Shown: one piece after another, positions 35,812-45,161 of the stretch
Layout: each line of letters begins with the position of its first letter
Numbering within the stretch: position 1 is the first letter of the stretch
Assembly: GCF_022436705.1 (NCBI RefSeq)
Contig: NZ_JAKUHT010000013.1
Span: 62,001-126,000 of the forward strand
DNA length: 64,000 nt
Reading direction: 5' to 3'
From: Nocardioides sp. CFH 31398
GTDB taxonomy: Bacteria; Actinomycetota; Actinomycetes; Propionibacteriales; Nocardioidaceae
Made by a program: the position numbers and the translations under genes
The notes under the pieces: generated by a model
What the model was told of the DNA's origin: nothing
Database searches by the model: none
What the model saw: the letters and a program-made list of their open reading frames with translations, nothing else

Positions 35812-36663
35812 TCAGAGCACCTCGAGGGGCTGGTGCCGACGAGGGGGCGGGAAGGCCTCGTCCAGCGCCTGCAGGTCCTGCTCGCCCAGCCGCAGGTCGA
35901 GGGCGGCCCTGTTCTCCCGGACGTGCTCGGGCGTGCCGGCCCGGGGGATGGCGAGGACCCCCTCCCGGGTCATCACCCAGGCGAGGGCGACCTGGGCGGG
36001 CGTGGCGTCGAGCCGCTCGGCGACCGCGGCCAGCGCGGGGTGGTCCAGCAGACGGCCCTGCTCGATCGGTGAGTAGGCCATGACCGGGACGCCCTGCACC
36101 CGCATGGTGTCCAGCAGGTCGTACTCGATGCCCCGTCGCGTGAGGTTGTACAGCACCTGGTCGACCTGGACGCCCTCCCCGCCGGGGACGTCCTCCAGCT
36201 CGACCATGTCGTGGAGGTCGAAGTTGCTGACGCCCCAGTAGCGGATCATGCCCCGGCGGACGAGCTCCTGGAAGGCGCGCACCGTCTCGGCGAGCGGCAC
36301 CCGCCCCCGCCAGTGGAGCAGGTACAGGTCCAGCCGGTCGGTCCCGAGGCGGCTGAGGCTGCGGCGGCACGCCTCGAGCGTGTCCTCGTACCCGGAGTTC
36401 GAGGGCAGGACCTTGCTGACGAGGAACACCTCGTCCCGGCGTGTGCCCAGGGCCTCGCCGACCAGCACCTCCGCCGCGCCGCTGCCGTACATCTCGGCGG
36501 TGTCGACCAGGGTGAGCCCGCTGTCCAGCCCCTGGCGCAGGGCGGCGACCTCCGAGGCCCGCCGCCCGGCGTCCTCCCCGAGGTACCACGTGCCGAGACC
36601 CATCGCGGGGACGGACTCGCCCGCGGGCAGCTGCACCGTGGGAACGGTTGTCTCGGGGCGCAT
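35812..36663 (-). CDS. Aldo/keto reductase
   Basis: A 283-residue NADPH-dependent oxidoreductase of the AKR superfamily, a (beta/alpha)8 barrel. The catalytic tetrad appears as D and Y in LVDTAEMYGSGAAE, K in FLVSKVLPS and H in LDLYLLHWRG. The NADPH-binding end reads ALAWVMTREGVLAIPRAG. I take the ATG at 36663, which follows GAGGAGGACC, over longer in-frame extensions that run into the promoter region. It is divergent from the MEDS-LuxR regulator. Substrate is unknown; the type often handles general carbonyl detoxification. Confidence 0.92.
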   Translation of the reverse strand: MRPETTVPTVQLPAGESVPAMGLGTWYLGEDAGRRASEVAALRQGLDSGLTLVDTAEMYGSGAAEVLVGEALGTRRDEVFLVSKVLPSNSGYEDTLEACRRSLSRLGTDRLDLYLLHWRGRVPLAETVRAFQELVRRGMIRYWGVSNFDLHDMVELEDVPGGEGVQVDQVLYNLTRRGIEYDLLDTMRVQGVPVMAYSPIEQGRLLDHPALAAVAERLDATPAQVALAWVMTREGVLAIPRAGTPEHVRENRAALDLRLGEQDLQALDEAFPPPRRHQPLEVL

Positions 36664-36913
36664 GGTCCTCCTCGTGGGTCCGACGGACCGGCCCGGACGC
36701 GACGCCGGACCGGTCCGTGCAGTCAACCGGCGACCGCCGGCGCGGCGCCATCGGCAGAACGGCCCACCCGTGCCGCCCGGGGCTCGCCTGCCCATGGGCA
36801 GAACGACCGATTGTGCCGGGCTCCGCGCACGGGCATGGTCGAGCCACAGTGCGGCGTCACCTCACCCCCCGCCGAGGGTGGAGGACGACGAGGGGGACCC
36901 GACGGGGTGGGAC

Positions 36914-37810
36914 GTGAGGACGACGGACGCCGAGGAGCCCGGACCCGCGACCGGTAGCGGCGCGTCCCGGTCGCCGCGCCCGCGGCCCGGCCGCAGGGTG
37001 CACGTCTGCGCGCTCTACTCGGGGCCGCAGGAGCGGGACCGGGTGCTGCTCCCCTTCCTGCGGGAGGGCCTCCGCGCGGGCGACGAGTGCCTGTGCCTCG
37101 TCGACGGGATGGATCCGGCGGGCACGCGCCGGCGAGCCGGTGGACCCGCCGCGGCCGGCGGCGGACGCCTGCACGTCCACCCGGCCTCGGACGTCTGCTC
37201 CCGACCCGGGGAGCTCTCCGTCGAGCGCGCGACCAGGCTCCTCGCGACGGCGACGACGACGGCGACGGCGTCGTCCGGCAGGCCCGACGTCCCGGCCGTG
37301 CGGGCCGCCGCGGAGATGCCCTGGACGCGGCAGCCGACCGTGCAGGACCTCCTCGACCACGAGTCGGCGGTCGGCGCGGTGCTCGCCGCGGTCCCGGCCG
37401 TGTTCCTCTGCCTGCACGACCTGCGGCGCCTCGGGAACGAGACGCTCGTCGACCTCCTGCGGGTGCACTCCACGGTCCTGCTGGAGGGGAGCGTGCTCCA
37501 CCACCGTCACCGCCCGGCGCCCGGAGCCCGTCCCCGGCCCGCGCTGGAGGCCGGCGCCCGCTACCCCCTCGCGACGCGCCCCGGCCCCGGCCCCGAGGGA
37601 GCGAGCCGCTGGCTGTCCCTCACCGGCGCCGAGCTGCGCGTGGCCGAGCTGGCGGCGAGCGGCATGACGAACCGGGTCATGGCCTCGGAGCTGTCCGTCT
37701 CCCCGCACACCGTGGACGCCCACCTCAAGCACATGTACGTGAAGCTCGGCATCCACTCCCGGGTCGAGCTGACCGTCCTCGCCCTCCGGTCCCGGGGCCC
37801 GAGCACCTGA
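36914..37810 (+). CDS. MEDS-domain LuxR-type transcriptional regulator
   Basis: A 298-residue regulator. After a disordered start, residues about 30-180 form a MEDS sensor domain ([20 protein letters not shown], then [15 protein letters not shown]), a ligand-sensing fold first described in methylotroph regulators. The last 65 residues are a LuxR helix-turn-helix: [19 protein letters not shown], then [20 protein letters not shown] and [12 protein letters not shown]. The GTG at 36914 is the likeliest start, with a GGGGTGG stretch upstream; no ATG in this frame is better placed. It stands 109 bases ahead of the dnaK operon in the same direction, so it may control that stress operon, although that is only position-based. 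Confidence 0.85.
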   Translation: MRTTDAEEPGPATGSGASRSPRPRPGRRVHVCALYSGPQERDRVLLPFLREGLRAGDECLCLVDGMDPAGTRRRAGGPAAAGGGRLHVHPASDVCSRPGELSVERATRLLATATTTATASSGRPDVPAVRAAAEMPWTRQPTVQDLLDHESAVGAVLAAVPAVFLCLHDLRRLGNETLVDLLRVHSTVLLEGSVLHHRHRPAPGARPRPALEAGARYPLATRPGPGPEGASRWLSLTGAELRVAELAASGMTNRVMASELSVSPHTVDAHLKHMYVKLGIHSRVELTVLALRSRGPST

Positions 37811-37919
37811 GACCCGGCCCGTGACCGCCGGGCCACGAACGCCCCCGATCACGGGATGCCGGTGCTCCGCGCCCGGCGACAGCATGGCCGGATCCGGCAA
37901 GGATCCACGGGAGGGCGTC

Positions 37920-39836
37920 ATGGCCAAGGCTGTAGGTATCGACCTGGGAACGACCAACTCGGTGATCGCGGCGATGGAGGGCGGCCAGCCCCAGGTCGTC
38001 GCGAACGCGGAGGGGAACCGCACGACGCCCTCGGTGGTCGCCTTCCTCGAGAACGGCGAGCGCCTCGTGGGCCAGATGGCCCGCAGGCAGGCGATCCTCA
38101 ACCCCCGGGGGACGATCTACTCGGCGAAGCGCTTCATCGGCCGCAAGTACGACGAGGTGCAGAGCGAGCTCCACACGGTCTCCTACGAGGTCGTCCCGGG
38201 TCCCGACGGCGCGGTCCGCTTCTCGGTCCACGGCAAGCTCTACGCGCCGGAGGAGCTGGCCGCGCAGGTGCTGCGCAAGCTGGCCGAGGACGCGGGCAAG
38301 GCGCTCGGCGAGCGCGTCACCGAGGCCGTCATCACGGTCCCGGCGCACTTCAACGACGCCCAGCGCCAGGCCACGAAGGACGCCGGCAGGATCGCGGGTC
38401 TCGAGGTCCTCCGGATCATCAACGAGCCCACGGCGGCGGCCCTGACGTACGGGATGGACAAGCTCGAGAACGAGACGGTCCTGGTCTTCGACCTCGGCGG
38501 CGGCACCTTCGACGTCAGCATCCTCACCGTCGGCGACGGCGTCGTCGAGGTCCGGTCGACGGCGGGCGACACCCACCTCGGCGGGGACGACTTCGACCGG
38601 CGCATCGTGGACCACCTCGCGGACGAGTTCAGGAACCAGACCGGCATCGACCTGCGGGAGGACCCCCAGGCCCTGCAGCGGCTGTTCGAGGCCGCCGAGA
38701 AGGCGAAGGTCGAGCTGTCGTCCGTCACGCAGACCGCGGTGAACCTCCCGTTCGTGACGGCGGACGCCTCCGGCCCCAAGCACCTCAACGTGACCCTGAT
38801 GCGCTCCACGTTCGAGCAGCTGACCGCGGACCTCGTGGACCGCTGCATGGGCCCGGTCGAGCAGGCCATGGCCGACGCGAAGTTCACGGCGGACGACATC
38901 GACGAGGTCATCCTCGTCGGCGGCTCGACGAGGATCCCGGCGGTGCAGGGCCTGGTCCGCCGGATGACCGGGGGCAAGGACCCGAACATGACCGTCAACC
39001 CGGACGAGGTCGTCGCCCTGGGCGCGGCGGTCCAGGCGGCGATCATCAAGGGCGACGTGAAGGACGTCCTGCTCCTCGACGTCACGCCGCTCTCCCTGGG
39101 GCTGGAGACGCAGGGCGGGGTCATGACCAGGGTCATCGAGCGCAACACGACTATCCCGGCACGTCGCACCGAGGTCTTCAGCACCGCCCAGGACGACCAG
39201 GAGGCGGTGGACGTCGTCGTCCTGCAGGGCGAGCGCGAGCGGGCCGGCGACAACCGGGTGCTCGCCCGGTTCCGCCTGGAGGACATCCGGCCCGCGCCCC
39301 GGGGCACGCCCCAGATCGAGGTCACCTTCGATTTCGACGCCAACGGCATCCTGCACGTCTCCGCGAGGGACACCGACACGGGCGCCGAGCAGGAGGTCAC
39401 CATCAGCGAGACCTCCACCCTCAGCCCCGAGGAGGTCGAGCGGATGGTGTCGGACGCCGAGGTGCACCGCAGCGAGGACGCCCAGCTCCGCGAGCTCGTG
39501 GACGCCCGCAACGGCCTCGACTCGGTGTCCTACCAGGTGCAGCGACGCCTCGACGAAGCCGACGGCGCCCTCGCCGAGCACGACCGGGCGCGCGCCGAGA
39601 TGCTGGTCGGCGACGCACGCGCCGCCCTCACCGACGAGACGCCGATCGACCGTCTGCGCGCCCTCACGGGTGAGCTGCACCAGATGGCCCAGGCGCTGGG
39701 GACCTCCGACCGGGCTCGGGCCGGCTCCGGCGGCACGGGCGGCACGGGCGGCACCGGCGGCACGGGCGGCACGGGCGACCCAGGAGCGGGCGAGGACTCC
39801 GACGACGTGATCGACGCCGAGTTCACGACCCACTGA
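37920..39836 (+). CDS. dnaK: Hsp70 chaperone DnaK
   Basis: A 638-residue Hsp70. The ATPase domain starts [21 protein letters not shown] and includes [14 protein letters not shown] and [15 protein letters not shown]; the substrate-binding domain has the [16 protein letters not shown] linker. The C-terminus is unusual: five 9-base repeats (39732-39776, consensus GGCACGGGC) encode a Gly-Thr-Gly tract before the normal acidic tail [10 protein letters not shown]. The start follows GGGAGGG. It opens an eight-gene chaperone and redox operon. Since a housekeeping dnaK-grpE-dnaJ-hspR operon is expected elsewhere in actinobacteria, this may be a second, stress-specific copy. Confidence 0.97.
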   Translation: MAKAVGIDLGTTNSVIAAMEGGQPQVVANAEGNRTTPSVVAFLENGERLVGQMARRQAILNPRGTIYSAKRFIGRKYDEVQSELHTVSYEVVPGPDGAVRFSVHGKLYAPEELAAQVLRKLAEDAGKALGERVTEAVITVPAHFNDAQRQATKDAGRIAGLEVLRIINEPTAAALTYGMDKLENETVLVFDLGGGTFDVSILTVGDGVVEVRSTAGDTHLGGDDFDRRIVDHLADEFRNQTGIDLREDPQALQRLFEAAEKAKVELSSVTQTAVNLPFVTADASGPKHLNVTLMRSTFEQLTADLVDRCMGPVEQAMADAKFTADDIDEVILVGGSTRIPAVQGLVRRMTGGKDPNMTVNPDEVVALGAAVQAAIIKGDVKDVLLLDVTPLSLGLETQGGVMTRVIERNTTIPARRTEVFSTAQDDQEAVDVVVLQGERERAGDNRVLARFRLEDIRPAPRGTPQIEVTFDFDANGILHVSARDTDTGAEQEVTISETSTLSPEEVERMVSDAEVHRSEDAQLRELVDARNGLDSVSYQVQRRLDEADGALAEHDRARAEMLVGDARAALTDETPIDRLRALTGELHQMAQALGTSDRARAGSGGTGGTGGTGGTGGTGDPGAGEDSDDVIDAEFTTH

Positions 39837-39850
39837 GGGACGACGTCGCC

Positions 39851-40414
39851 ATGGTCGAGCAGGAGCCACCCCGGTCCCCGTCCCCGTCCCCGTCCCCGTC
39901 CCCGTCCCCGGACAGGGACGAGGGCGCGGTCGACGGCGCCACGGGCGCCCCCACCGGCACCCACCCCGAGTCCGGGACGGCCCGGAGGGTCGCGGACCTC
40001 GAGGACGCCTGGCGGCGTACCGCCGCGGAGCTGGAGAACTTCCGCACGCGGTCCGCGCGCGACGTGGCCCGCGCCCGTGAGCAGGAGCGGGCCGCCGTCG
40101 CCGCCCGGTGGCTCCCGGTGCTCGACAACCTCGAGCGCGCCCTCGAGCACGCCGCCTCGCACCCCGACCAGATCGTCGAGGGCGTGCGTGCCGTGCAGCG
40201 CCAGGCCCTCTCGGTCCTCGCGGACCTGGGCTACCCGCGACGCGACGACGAGACCGGGAGGGCCTTCGACCCCGCCCAGCACGAGGCCGTCAGCACCGTG
40301 GCGGACGAGCAGCTCGTCCCCGGCACCGTGGCGCAGGTCGTCCGGCCCGGTTACGGCCCCGACGGCCAGATCCTCCGGCCGGCGTCCGTCGTCGTCGCGA
40401 CCCGGAGCGAGTGA
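39851..40414 (+). CDS. grpE: Nucleotide exchange factor GrpE
   Basis: A 187-residue GrpE, the ADP-release factor for DnaK. The coiled-coil DLEDAWRRTAAELENFRTRS and the head-domain motif near the C-terminus, VRPGYGPDGQILRPASVVV, are typical. The N-terminus carries six TCCCCG repeats (39875-39910) encoding six Ser-Pro pairs, a low-complexity tail likely to be disordered and prone to slippage. It lies 14 bases after dnaK, and its stop overlaps the ATG of the J-protein gene. Confidence 0.93.
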   Translation: MVEQEPPRSPSPSPSPSPSPDRDEGAVDGATGAPTGTHPESGTARRVADLEDAWRRTAAELENFRTRSARDVARAREQERAAVAARWLPVLDNLERALEHAASHPDQIVEGVRAVQRQALSVLADLGYPRRDDETGRAFDPAQHEAVSTVADEQLVPGTVAQVVRPGYGPDGQILRPASVVVATRSE

Positions 40415-41379
40415 TGGCCAGGGACTTCTACGAGGTCCTCGGGCTGTCCCGCGACGCCGACCCGTCGGAGATCCAGCGGGCGTACCGCAGGCTGGCGCGC
40501 ACGCTCCACCCCGACGTCAACAAGGACCCCGGTGCGGAGGAGGGGTTCAAGGAGCTGTCGGAGGCGTACGACGTGCTCTCCGACCCCGACCAGCGCCGGC
40601 GGTACGACGCGTTCGGGGAGGACTTCCGGCGCGTCGGCGCGGACGTCGACCCCGACGCCTACCAGCGGGCGCAGGCGTACGCGCAGGCCGGCAGCGGCAG
40701 CGGCAGGGCGAGCGGCTGGGGCGGGGCCGGGGGACCGGGCGGCTTCCGCTACTCCGGCTCCGGCGACGACGTGGACCTGGAGGACCTGCTCGGCGGCATC
40801 TTCGGTGGCCGCGGCCGCGGCCGGGGCGGCTGGGGACCGGTGGCCGGCTCCGACCACGAGGCCGAGGTGGAGGTGACCGTGGAGGACGCCTACGCTGGGA
40901 CCGAGCGGACGCTGACCATCACCGGCCCGGACGGTCCGCGGTCGCTGGACGTGCGGATCCCCGCGGGCGTCGTGGACGGTCAGCGGATCCGTCTGCGCGG
41001 CCAGGGGAGCCAGGGATCCGACGGGGGCCTGCCGGGCGACCTATACCTCACCGTCCGCATCGCACCCCACCCGCGCTACCGCCTGGACGGCCGCGACCTG
41101 CACGTGCTGCTGCCGCTGGCCCCGGGGGAGGCGGCGCTCGGGGCGTCGGTCGACGTCGACACCCCCGGGGGCCGGGCCACGGTCAGCGTCCCGGCCGGCA
41201 CGTCCAGCCACCGCCGGCTCCGCCTGAGGAGCCGCGGGCTGCCGAACGCCCGGGGCCGGCCCGGCGACCTGTACGCCGAGGCGCAGATCAGGGTGCCGCC
41301 GTCGCCCTCGCCGGAGGAGCGGGCCCTGTTCGAGCGGCTCGACCAGGTCTCGACGTTCGACCCGAGGAGCTCACGATGA
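40414..41379 (+). CDS. cbpA: CbpA/DnaJ2-type J-domain co-chaperone
   Basis: A 321-residue J protein. The J domain opens with ARDFYEVLGLSRDADPSEIQ and has HPD in TLHPDVNKDPG. A Gly/Phe-rich stretch follows, with no CxxCxGxG zinc repeats, so it is a class B (CbpA-like) protein. The two C-terminal substrate-binding lobes are present, with RIPAGVVDGQRIRLRGQG. The start ATG overlaps the grpE stop by one base, and its end overlaps the next ATG. Pairing with a CbpM-like gene supports the CbpA reading over DnaJ. Confidence 0.93.
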   Translation: MARDFYEVLGLSRDADPSEIQRAYRRLARTLHPDVNKDPGAEEGFKELSEAYDVLSDPDQRRRYDAFGEDFRRVGADVDPDAYQRAQAYAQAGSGSGRASGWGGAGGPGGFRYSGSGDDVDLEDLLGGIFGGRGRGRGGWGPVAGSDHEAEVEVTVEDAYAGTERTLTITGPDGPRSLDVRIPAGVVDGQRIRLRGQGSQGSDGGLPGDLYLTVRIAPHPRYRLDGRDLHVLLPLAPGEAALGASVDVDTPGGRATVSVPAGTSSHRRLRLRSRGLPNARGRPGDLYAEAQIRVPPSPSPEERALFERLDQVSTFDPRSSR

Positions 41380-41717
41380 CCACGACGACACCACCCACGC
41401 CACGGGGGACGACGTGGGCGCTCGCGCGGCCCGCCCGCCTCAGCCTGGACAGCTACGCCCGCATCACCGGGGTGCACCCCGACCTGGTCCGTCGGCTGGT
41501 GGCCCTCGGGCTGCTCGAGGTCACCCGGGACGCCGAGGGCGGCCTCTGGTTCGCGCCGTCCGCGGTCCGGGAGATGGCGACCCTCCAGCGGCTCCACCTC
41601 CGGCTCAACCTCACCTACTCCTCCCTCGGCCTGGTGATGGACCTGCTCGACCGGATCTCCCACCTGGAGAGGTCCCAGCGCCGATCGCCCGAGGACGGTG
41701 GAGCCCGATGGACCTGA
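41376..41717 (+). CDS. CbpM-like chaperone modulator (MerR-type helix-turn-helix)
   Basis: A 113-residue protein with a MerR-like N-terminal helix-turn-helix: LSLDSYARITGVHPDLVRR, then LVALGLLEVTRDAEGGLWF, followed by helical LHLRLNLTYSSLGLVMDLLDRI. This is the layout of CbpM, which binds the J domain of CbpA and inhibits it. HspR, the MerR-family repressor of actinobacterial dnaK operons, is an alternative, but HspR has a longer C-terminus. Start overlaps the cbpA stop (ATGA); its end overlaps clpB by 10 bases. Confidence 0.82.
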   Translation: MTTTTPPTPRGTTWALARPARLSLDSYARITGVHPDLVRRLVALGLLEVTRDAEGGLWFAPSAVREMATLQRLHLRLNLTYSSLGLVMDLLDRISHLERSQRRSPEDGGARWT

Positions 41718-44392
41718 ACCGACTCACGCAGAAGTCCCAGGAGGCGCTGCACGACGCCCAGACCACGGCGCTGCGGTTCGGCCACCAGGAGGTGGACGGC
41801 GAGCACCTGCTGCTCGCGCTGCTCGACCAGGGCGACGGCCTGGTCCCACCGCTGCTGGCGCGGGCCGGGGCGGACACCGACAGGCTGCGCGAGGAGCTGG
41901 AGGCCGAGCTCGGGAGGCGCCCACGCGTCACCGGGTCCGGTGCGGAGCCGGGGAAGGTGTACGTCACCGCGCGGCTGAACCGGGTCCTCGAGGCGGCCGA
42001 GACCGAGGCGCGGAGGCTCAAGGACGACTACGTGTCGGTGGAGCACCTGGTGGTCGCGCTCCTCGTCGAGGGGGCGGGTTCCGCCGTCGGTCGCCTCCTC
42101 GCGCAGCACGGCGTGACGCGCGACTCCTTCCTCACCACGCTGACCGCCGTCCGAGGCTCCCAGCGGGTGAGGTCCGCGACCCCGGAGGGGACCTACGAGG
42201 CCCTCACCAAGTACGGGCGCGACCTCGTCGCCGATGCGGCGGCCGGGCGGCTCGAACCGGTGATCGGCCGGGACGCCGAGATCCGACGGACGGTGCAGAT
42301 CCTGTCCCGCAAGTCCAAGAACAACCCGGTGCTGATCGGGGAGCCCGGGGTCGGCAAGACCGCCATCGTGGAGGGCCTCGCCCAGCGCATCCACCACGGC
42401 GACGTCCCGGACGGCCTGCGCGACAAGACCGTGTTCTCCCTCGACATGGGCTCGCTGGTCGCCGGCGCGAAGTACCGCGGCGAGTTCGAGGACCGGTTGA
42501 AGGCCGTCCTCGACGAGGTGCTGGCCGCCGAGGGCAGGATCCTGCTGTTCGTCGACGAGCTGCACACCGTCGTCGGGGCGGGCGCGTCCGAGGGCGCGAT
42601 GGACGCGGGCCAGATACTCAAGCCGATGCTGGCCCGGGGCGAGCTGCACATGGTCGGGGCCACGACGCTCGACGAGTACCGCACCCACATCGAGAAGGAC
42701 GCCGCCCTCGAGCGCCGCTTCCAGCCGGTGGTCGTCGACGAGCCCACGACCGAGGACGCCCTCTCGATCCTCCGGGGCCTGCGCGAGCGCTTCGAGGTCT
42801 TCCACGGCGTCAAGATCCACGACGGTGCCCTGGTCGCCGCCGTCACGCTCAGCCACCGCTACATCTCCGACCGGTTCCTCCCCGACAAGGCCATCGACCT
42901 GGTCGACGAGGCCTGCGCGATGCTGCGCACGGAGATCGACTCGATGCCGGCGGAGCTCGACGGGCTCACCCGTCGGCTGACCCGCCTCGAGATCGAGGAG
43001 GCCGCCCTCGGCCAGGAGACCGACCCGGCCAGCGAGCGCCGCCTGGTGGAGCTCCGCAAGGAGCTCGCCGACCTGAAGGCCGAGGCCGACTCCATGCGCG
43101 CCCAGTGGGAGTCGGAGCGGCAGGCGCTCCGCGAGGTCCAGGGGCTGCGCCAGGAGATCGAGCAGGTCCGGCTGGAGAGCGAGCAGGCGGAGCGGGACTA
43201 CGACCTCAGCCGCGCCGCGAGCCTGCGCCACGGCCGGCTGCCCGAGCTCGAACGGCGGCTCGCGGCGGCCGAGCAGAGGCTGGAGGCGAAGCAGGGCGCG
43301 AGGCGTCTGCTCCGGGAGGTCGTCACGGACGAGGAGATCGCCACCGTCGTGGCGCGGTGGACGGGCATCCCCGTGAGCCGGCTGCAGGAGGGCGAGCGAG
43401 CCAAGATCCTGCGGCTCGACGACGTGCTCCACGAGCGGGTGATCGGTCAGGACGAGGCGGTGCAGCTCGTGACCGACGCCGTCGTGCGGGCGCGGTCCGG
43501 CATCAAGGACCCGACGCGCCCGATCGGGTCCTTCGTCTTCCTCGGTCCGACGGGTGTCGGCAAGACGGAGCTCGCCAAGGCGCTCGCGCAGGCCCTCTTC
43601 GACAGCGAGGAGAACATCGTCCGGCTCGACATGAGCGAGTACCAGGAGCGGCACACCGTCAGCCGGCTGGTGGGGGCCCCACCCGGCTACGTCGGCTTCG
43701 AGGAGGGTGGTCAGCTGACCGAGGCGGTGCGACGCAAGCACTACTCGGTGGTCCTGCTCGACGAGATCGAGAAGGCCCACGTCGACGTCTTCAACACCCT
43801 GCTGCAGGTCCTCGACGACGGGCGCCTGACCGACTCCCACGGGCGCACGGTCGACTTCCGCAACACCGTCGTCGTCATGACCTCCAACATCGGGTCGGAG
43901 CACCTGCTCGACGGGGTCACCCGCAACGGCGAGGTGACGGCGGACGCCCGCAGCCGGGTGATGGGTTCCCTGCGGTCGCACTTCCGCCCGGAGTTCCTGA
44001 ACCGGATCGACGAGATCGTGCTGTTCACGCCGCTGACGCTCGGCGAGATCGAGCTCATCGTCGACCTCCAGCTGGGCGAGCTGAGGGACCGGCTGGCGGA
44101 GCAGCAGATCGGGTTCCGGGCGACCCCGGAGGCCAGGCGGTTCATCGCCGAGCAGGGGTTCGACCCGGCGTACGGCGCTCGCCCGCTGCGGCGGTTCGTG
44201 TCTCGCGAGGTGGAGACCCGGGTGGCCCGCGCGCTCCTGCGCGGCGACCTGCCGGCCGGCTCGACGATCGTCGTCGACGTCACCGGCGACGTCCTCACCG
44301 TCGACGCGGACCCACCTCACGTCGAGCCACCCGACGTCGAGCCACCCGACGTCGAGCCACCCGACGTCGAGCAGAGGGAGGCCGTGGCATGA
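41708..44392 (+). CDS. clpB: ClpB-type disaggregase
   Basis: An 894-residue AAA+ disaggregase that works with DnaK to rescue aggregated protein. The Clp N domain ([20 protein letters not shown]) is followed by ATPase 1 with [13 protein letters not shown], a coiled-coil middle domain (residues about 400-530) and ATPase 2 with [14 protein letters not shown] and [16 protein letters not shown]. The coiled coil separates it from ClpC. The last residues are odd: a 15-base repeat (44312-44371) encodes PPHVE then three PPDVE units, absent from typical ClpB. It overlaps its neighbours at both ends, by 10 and 4 bases. Confidence 0.95.
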   Translation: MDLNRLTQKSQEALHDAQTTALRFGHQEVDGEHLLLALLDQGDGLVPPLLARAGADTDRLREELEAELGRRPRVTGSGAEPGKVYVTARLNRVLEAAETEARRLKDDYVSVEHLVVALLVEGAGSAVGRLLAQHGVTRDSFLTTLTAVRGSQRVRSATPEGTYEALTKYGRDLVADAAAGRLEPVIGRDAEIRRTVQILSRKSKNNPVLIGEPGVGKTAIVEGLAQRIHHGDVPDGLRDKTVFSLDMGSLVAGAKYRGEFEDRLKAVLDEVLAAEGRILLFVDELHTVVGAGASEGAMDAGQILKPMLARGELHMVGATTLDEYRTHIEKDAALERRFQPVVVDEPTTEDALSILRGLRERFEVFHGVKIHDGALVAAVTLSHRYISDRFLPDKAIDLVDEACAMLRTEIDSMPAELDGLTRRLTRLEIEEAALGQETDPASERRLVELRKELADLKAEADSMRAQWESERQALREVQGLRQEIEQVRLESEQAERDYDLSRAASLRHGRLPELERRLAAAEQRLEAKQGARRLLREVVTDEEIATVVARWTGIPVSRLQEGERAKILRLDDVLHERVIGQDEAVQLVTDAVVRARSGIKDPTRPIGSFVFLGPTGVGKTELAKALAQALFDSEENIVRLDMSEYQERHTVSRLVGAPPGYVGFEEGGQLTEAVRRKHYSVVLLDEIEKAHVDVFNTLLQVLDDGRLTDSHGRTVDFRNTVVVMTSNIGSEHLLDGVTRNGEVTADARSRVMGSLRSHFRPEFLNRIDEIVLFTPLTLGEIELIVDLQLGELRDRLAEQQIGFRATPEARRFIAEQGFDPAYGARPLRRFVSREVETRVARALLRGDLPAGSTIVVDVTGDVLTVDADPPHVEPPDVEPPDVEPPDVEQREAVA

Positions 44393-44886
44393 CGACGACG
44401 AGGACCCCCGCGCGGGTCGTGGTGTGCCCGCACTGCGGCACGCGGAACAGGGTGCCCGCCGCCGCGGACGGCGCCCCGCGCTGCGGCAGCTGCGGGAACC
44501 CGCTGCCGTGGGTGGTCGACACCTCCGACGCCGACTTCGCCGCCGTGGTCGACGGGTCGACCATCCCCGTGCTCGTCGACGTGTGGGCGCCGTGGTGCGG
44601 CCCCTGCCGCCGGGTCAGCCCCGCCCTGGAGCAGCTCGCGACCGAGCTCGCGGGCCGGGTGAAGCTGGTCAAGGTCGACGCGGACCAGGCGCCCGAGGTG
44701 AGCCGTCGCTTCGAGGTCCAGGCCATCCCCACGCTGGTCCTGCTGCACCACGGAACGGTCGTGGCCCGTCAGATCGGCGCCGCACCCGCGGCCGCCCTGC
44801 GGGCCTGGCTCACCGACAACCTGCCCGGGAGCGCTGCCGCGCCCGGCCCCGACCACGACCAGCCGACCTCGGAGGACCGATCATGA
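44389..44886 (+). CDS. Trx2-type thioredoxin with N-terminal zinc ribbon
   Basis: A 165-residue thioredoxin. An N-terminal zinc ribbon of two CxxC pairs (CPHC near residue 13, CGSC near residue 31) precedes a standard thioredoxin fold with active site WAPWCGPCRRV and the cis-proline segment QAIPTLVLL. This resembles TrxC/Trx2, which responds to oxidative stress and whose zinc site can sense redox state. Start overlaps the clpB stop as ATGA, and stop overlaps the next ATG. Presence in a chaperone operon suggests joint repair of oxidised and unfolded protein. Confidence 0.92.
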   Translation: MTTTRTPARVVVCPHCGTRNRVPAAADGAPRCGSCGNPLPWVVDTSDADFAAVVDGSTIPVLVDVWAPWCGPCRRVSPALEQLATELAGRVKLVKVDADQAPEVSRRFEVQAIPTLVLLHHGTVVARQIGAAPAAALRAWLTDNLPGSAAAPGPDHDQPTSEDRS

Positions 44887-45161
44887 GCACCCAGCCGACC
44901 CCGTCCGTCCCGGACCCGCACCTGCCGCTCATCCGCCCGGTCGGGCCACCCCGCACACCGGGCTGCGCCGAGTGCCTGCGCCTCGGCACGCCCTGGGTGC
45001 ACCTGCGCCAGTGCCTCACGTGCGGCGAGGTCGGCTGCTGCGACTCCTCCCCGATGCGCCACACCCGCGCCCACGCGGCCACGACCGGCCACGTCGTCGT
45101 CCGCTCGATCGAACCGGGCGAGGACTGGAGGTGGTGCTATGTCGACGACCAGTTCGTCTGA
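44883..45161 (+). CDS. UBP-type zinc-finger protein
   Basis: A 92-residue protein made almost entirely of a ZnF-UBP-like domain: CAECLRLGTPWVHLRQCLTC, then GEVGCCDSSPMRHTRAHA and TTGHVVVRSIEPGEDWRWCY. All expected cysteine and histidine ligands are present. In eukaryotes the fold binds ubiquitin C-termini; bacterial members often sit beside redox enzymes, with no known ligand. It is tightly packed between the thioredoxin (ATGA) and the flavin reductase, whose start lies 23 bases inside this gene. Confidence 0.88.
   Translation: MSTQPTPSVPDPHLPLIRPVGPPRTPGCAECLRLGTPWVHLRQCLTCGEVGCCDSSPMRHTRAHAATTGHVVVRSIEPGEDWRWCYVDDQFV

Noticed and set aside
37882..37900. GCCGGATCCGGC palindrome as heat-shock operator in front of dnaK
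   Set aside because: It does not resemble HspR (HAIR) or CIRCE sites and could occur by chance in such GC-rich DNA.
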